A stretch of 5,548 nucleotides of DNA, from assembly GCA_948505485.1 (NCBI GenBank), contig CAOPQH010000008.1, forward strand, positions 19,262 to 24,809, read 5' to 3'. Source of the DNA: an uncultured Clostridia bacterium. Lineage in GTDB: Bacteria; Bacillota; Clostridia; TANB77; CAG-508. The position numbers and the translations under genes are program-made. Shown in pieces: positions 5,181-5,548 of this stretch. Numbering within the stretch: the stretch's first letter is position 1; each line of letters begins with the position of its first letter. The notes under the pieces are model-generated. The model ran no database searches. It had not been told where the DNA came from and saw nothing but the letters and a program-made list of their open reading frames with translations.

Positions 5181-5548
5181 ATGATAAAAATTAATATTAA
5201 TGATAAATTATATCCATCAAATCTAAGAAAAATAAAAGATCCGCCACAATTTTTATACATAGAGGGAAATAAAAATATATTAAATAATTTTTCTGTTTCA
5301 GTTGTAGGATCAAGAATACATTCAGAATATGGTCAAAAAATGTGCGAAAAATTTACCAAAGAATTAGTAGAATATAATATTACAATTATAAGCGGAATGG
5401 CAAAAGGAATAGATTCCATAGCCCATAATACATGTATAGAAAATGGAGGAACAACAATAGCAGTTTTACCAAGTGGACTAAACAACATATATCCATCAGA
5501 AAATAAAGAATTATATTACAAAATAATAGACTCTGGAGGAACAATAAT
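5181..5548 (+). CDS. dprA: DprA/Smf DNA-processing protein, 3' end outside the window
   Basis: The first 122 codons are present; the gene runs off the right edge. DprA binds single-stranded DNA entering the cell and loads RecA. The Rossmann-like core is plain: VSVVGSR (39-45) with YG at 50-51, SGMAKGIDSIAH (71-82, with Lys where Arg is usual in SGxARGID), and AVLPSGLNNIYPSEN (94-108). The protein starts almost directly at the pre-core segment YPSNLRKIKDPPQFLYIEG (11-29). The N-terminal SAM/HhH-type domain of typical DprA, about 60-70 residues, is therefore absent. The start is well supported: AGGAG at 5170-5174 is six bases before ATG, and comM ends only 12 bases upstream, leaving no room for a longer N-terminus. 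The short gap indicates one operon with comM. In Clostridia topA often follows dprA, but that lies outside the window. Confidence 0.93.
   Translation, partial: MIKININDKLYPSNLRKIKDPPQFLYIEGNKNILNNFSVSVVGSRIHSEYGQKMCEKFTKELVEYNITIISGMAKGIDSIAHNTCIENGGTTIAVLPSGLNNIYPSENKELYYKIIDSGGTI

Noticed and set aside
4793..5181. Two overlapping minus-strand open frames of 122 codons opposite the end of comM
   Set aside because: Both are Leu/Phe-rich antisense shadows of the conserved ComM C-terminal region, in different frames, with no start signals.

Overview
The window looks like chromosomal DNA from a low-GC Bacillota bacterium, probably a spore-forming member of the Clostridia. The reasons are strong A/T bias (mostly A/T-ending codons), AGGAGG-type ribosome binding sites, a SpoVD-like penicillin-binding protein, a free-standing TSCPD protein, and a comM(yifB)-dprA gene pair. 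The standard genetic code fits: TGG encodes Trp and no ORF needs TGA as a sense codon.

Layout. Bases 1-130 are the right end of an intergenic tandem repeat: a 55-base unit present twice, 71 bases apart, built from small GAA-triloop hairpins. Bases 131-366 hold no conventional gene. They contain a weak hairpin with a T run, a plausible sigma-A-type promoter, a strong Shine-Dalgarno placed before an ATG that is followed at once by TAG, and a second Shine-Dalgarno before an ATA codon. From there an unrecognised Lys/Asn/Ile-rich protein is open to base 810; its first conventional start is TTG at 367. A good sigma-A promoter lying in a 26-base inverted repeat then precedes a small TSCPD-domain protein (895-1149). 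A GC-rich hairpin sits between that gene and the convergent PBP gene.

The minus strand at 1206-3530 encodes a complete class B penicillin-binding protein with two C-terminal PASTA domains, most like SpoVD. It is divergent from a plus-strand operon that starts at 3621: complete comM/yifB (Mg-chelatase-like AAA+ ATPase), then 12 bases later dprA, which is cut by the window edge. The ComM family acts in branch migration and DprA in loading RecA onto incoming single-stranded DNA, so this pair points to natural transformation or recombination. The PBP belongs to wall synthesis and shares only the divergent intergenic region with them.

Most of the window is conserved core genome. The parts not explained by known families are the hairpin repeat array, the orphan ORF with its odd start region, and the dyad over the TSCPD promoter. 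I see no mobile element genes, CRISPR array, tRNA, rRNA or recognisable riboswitch.
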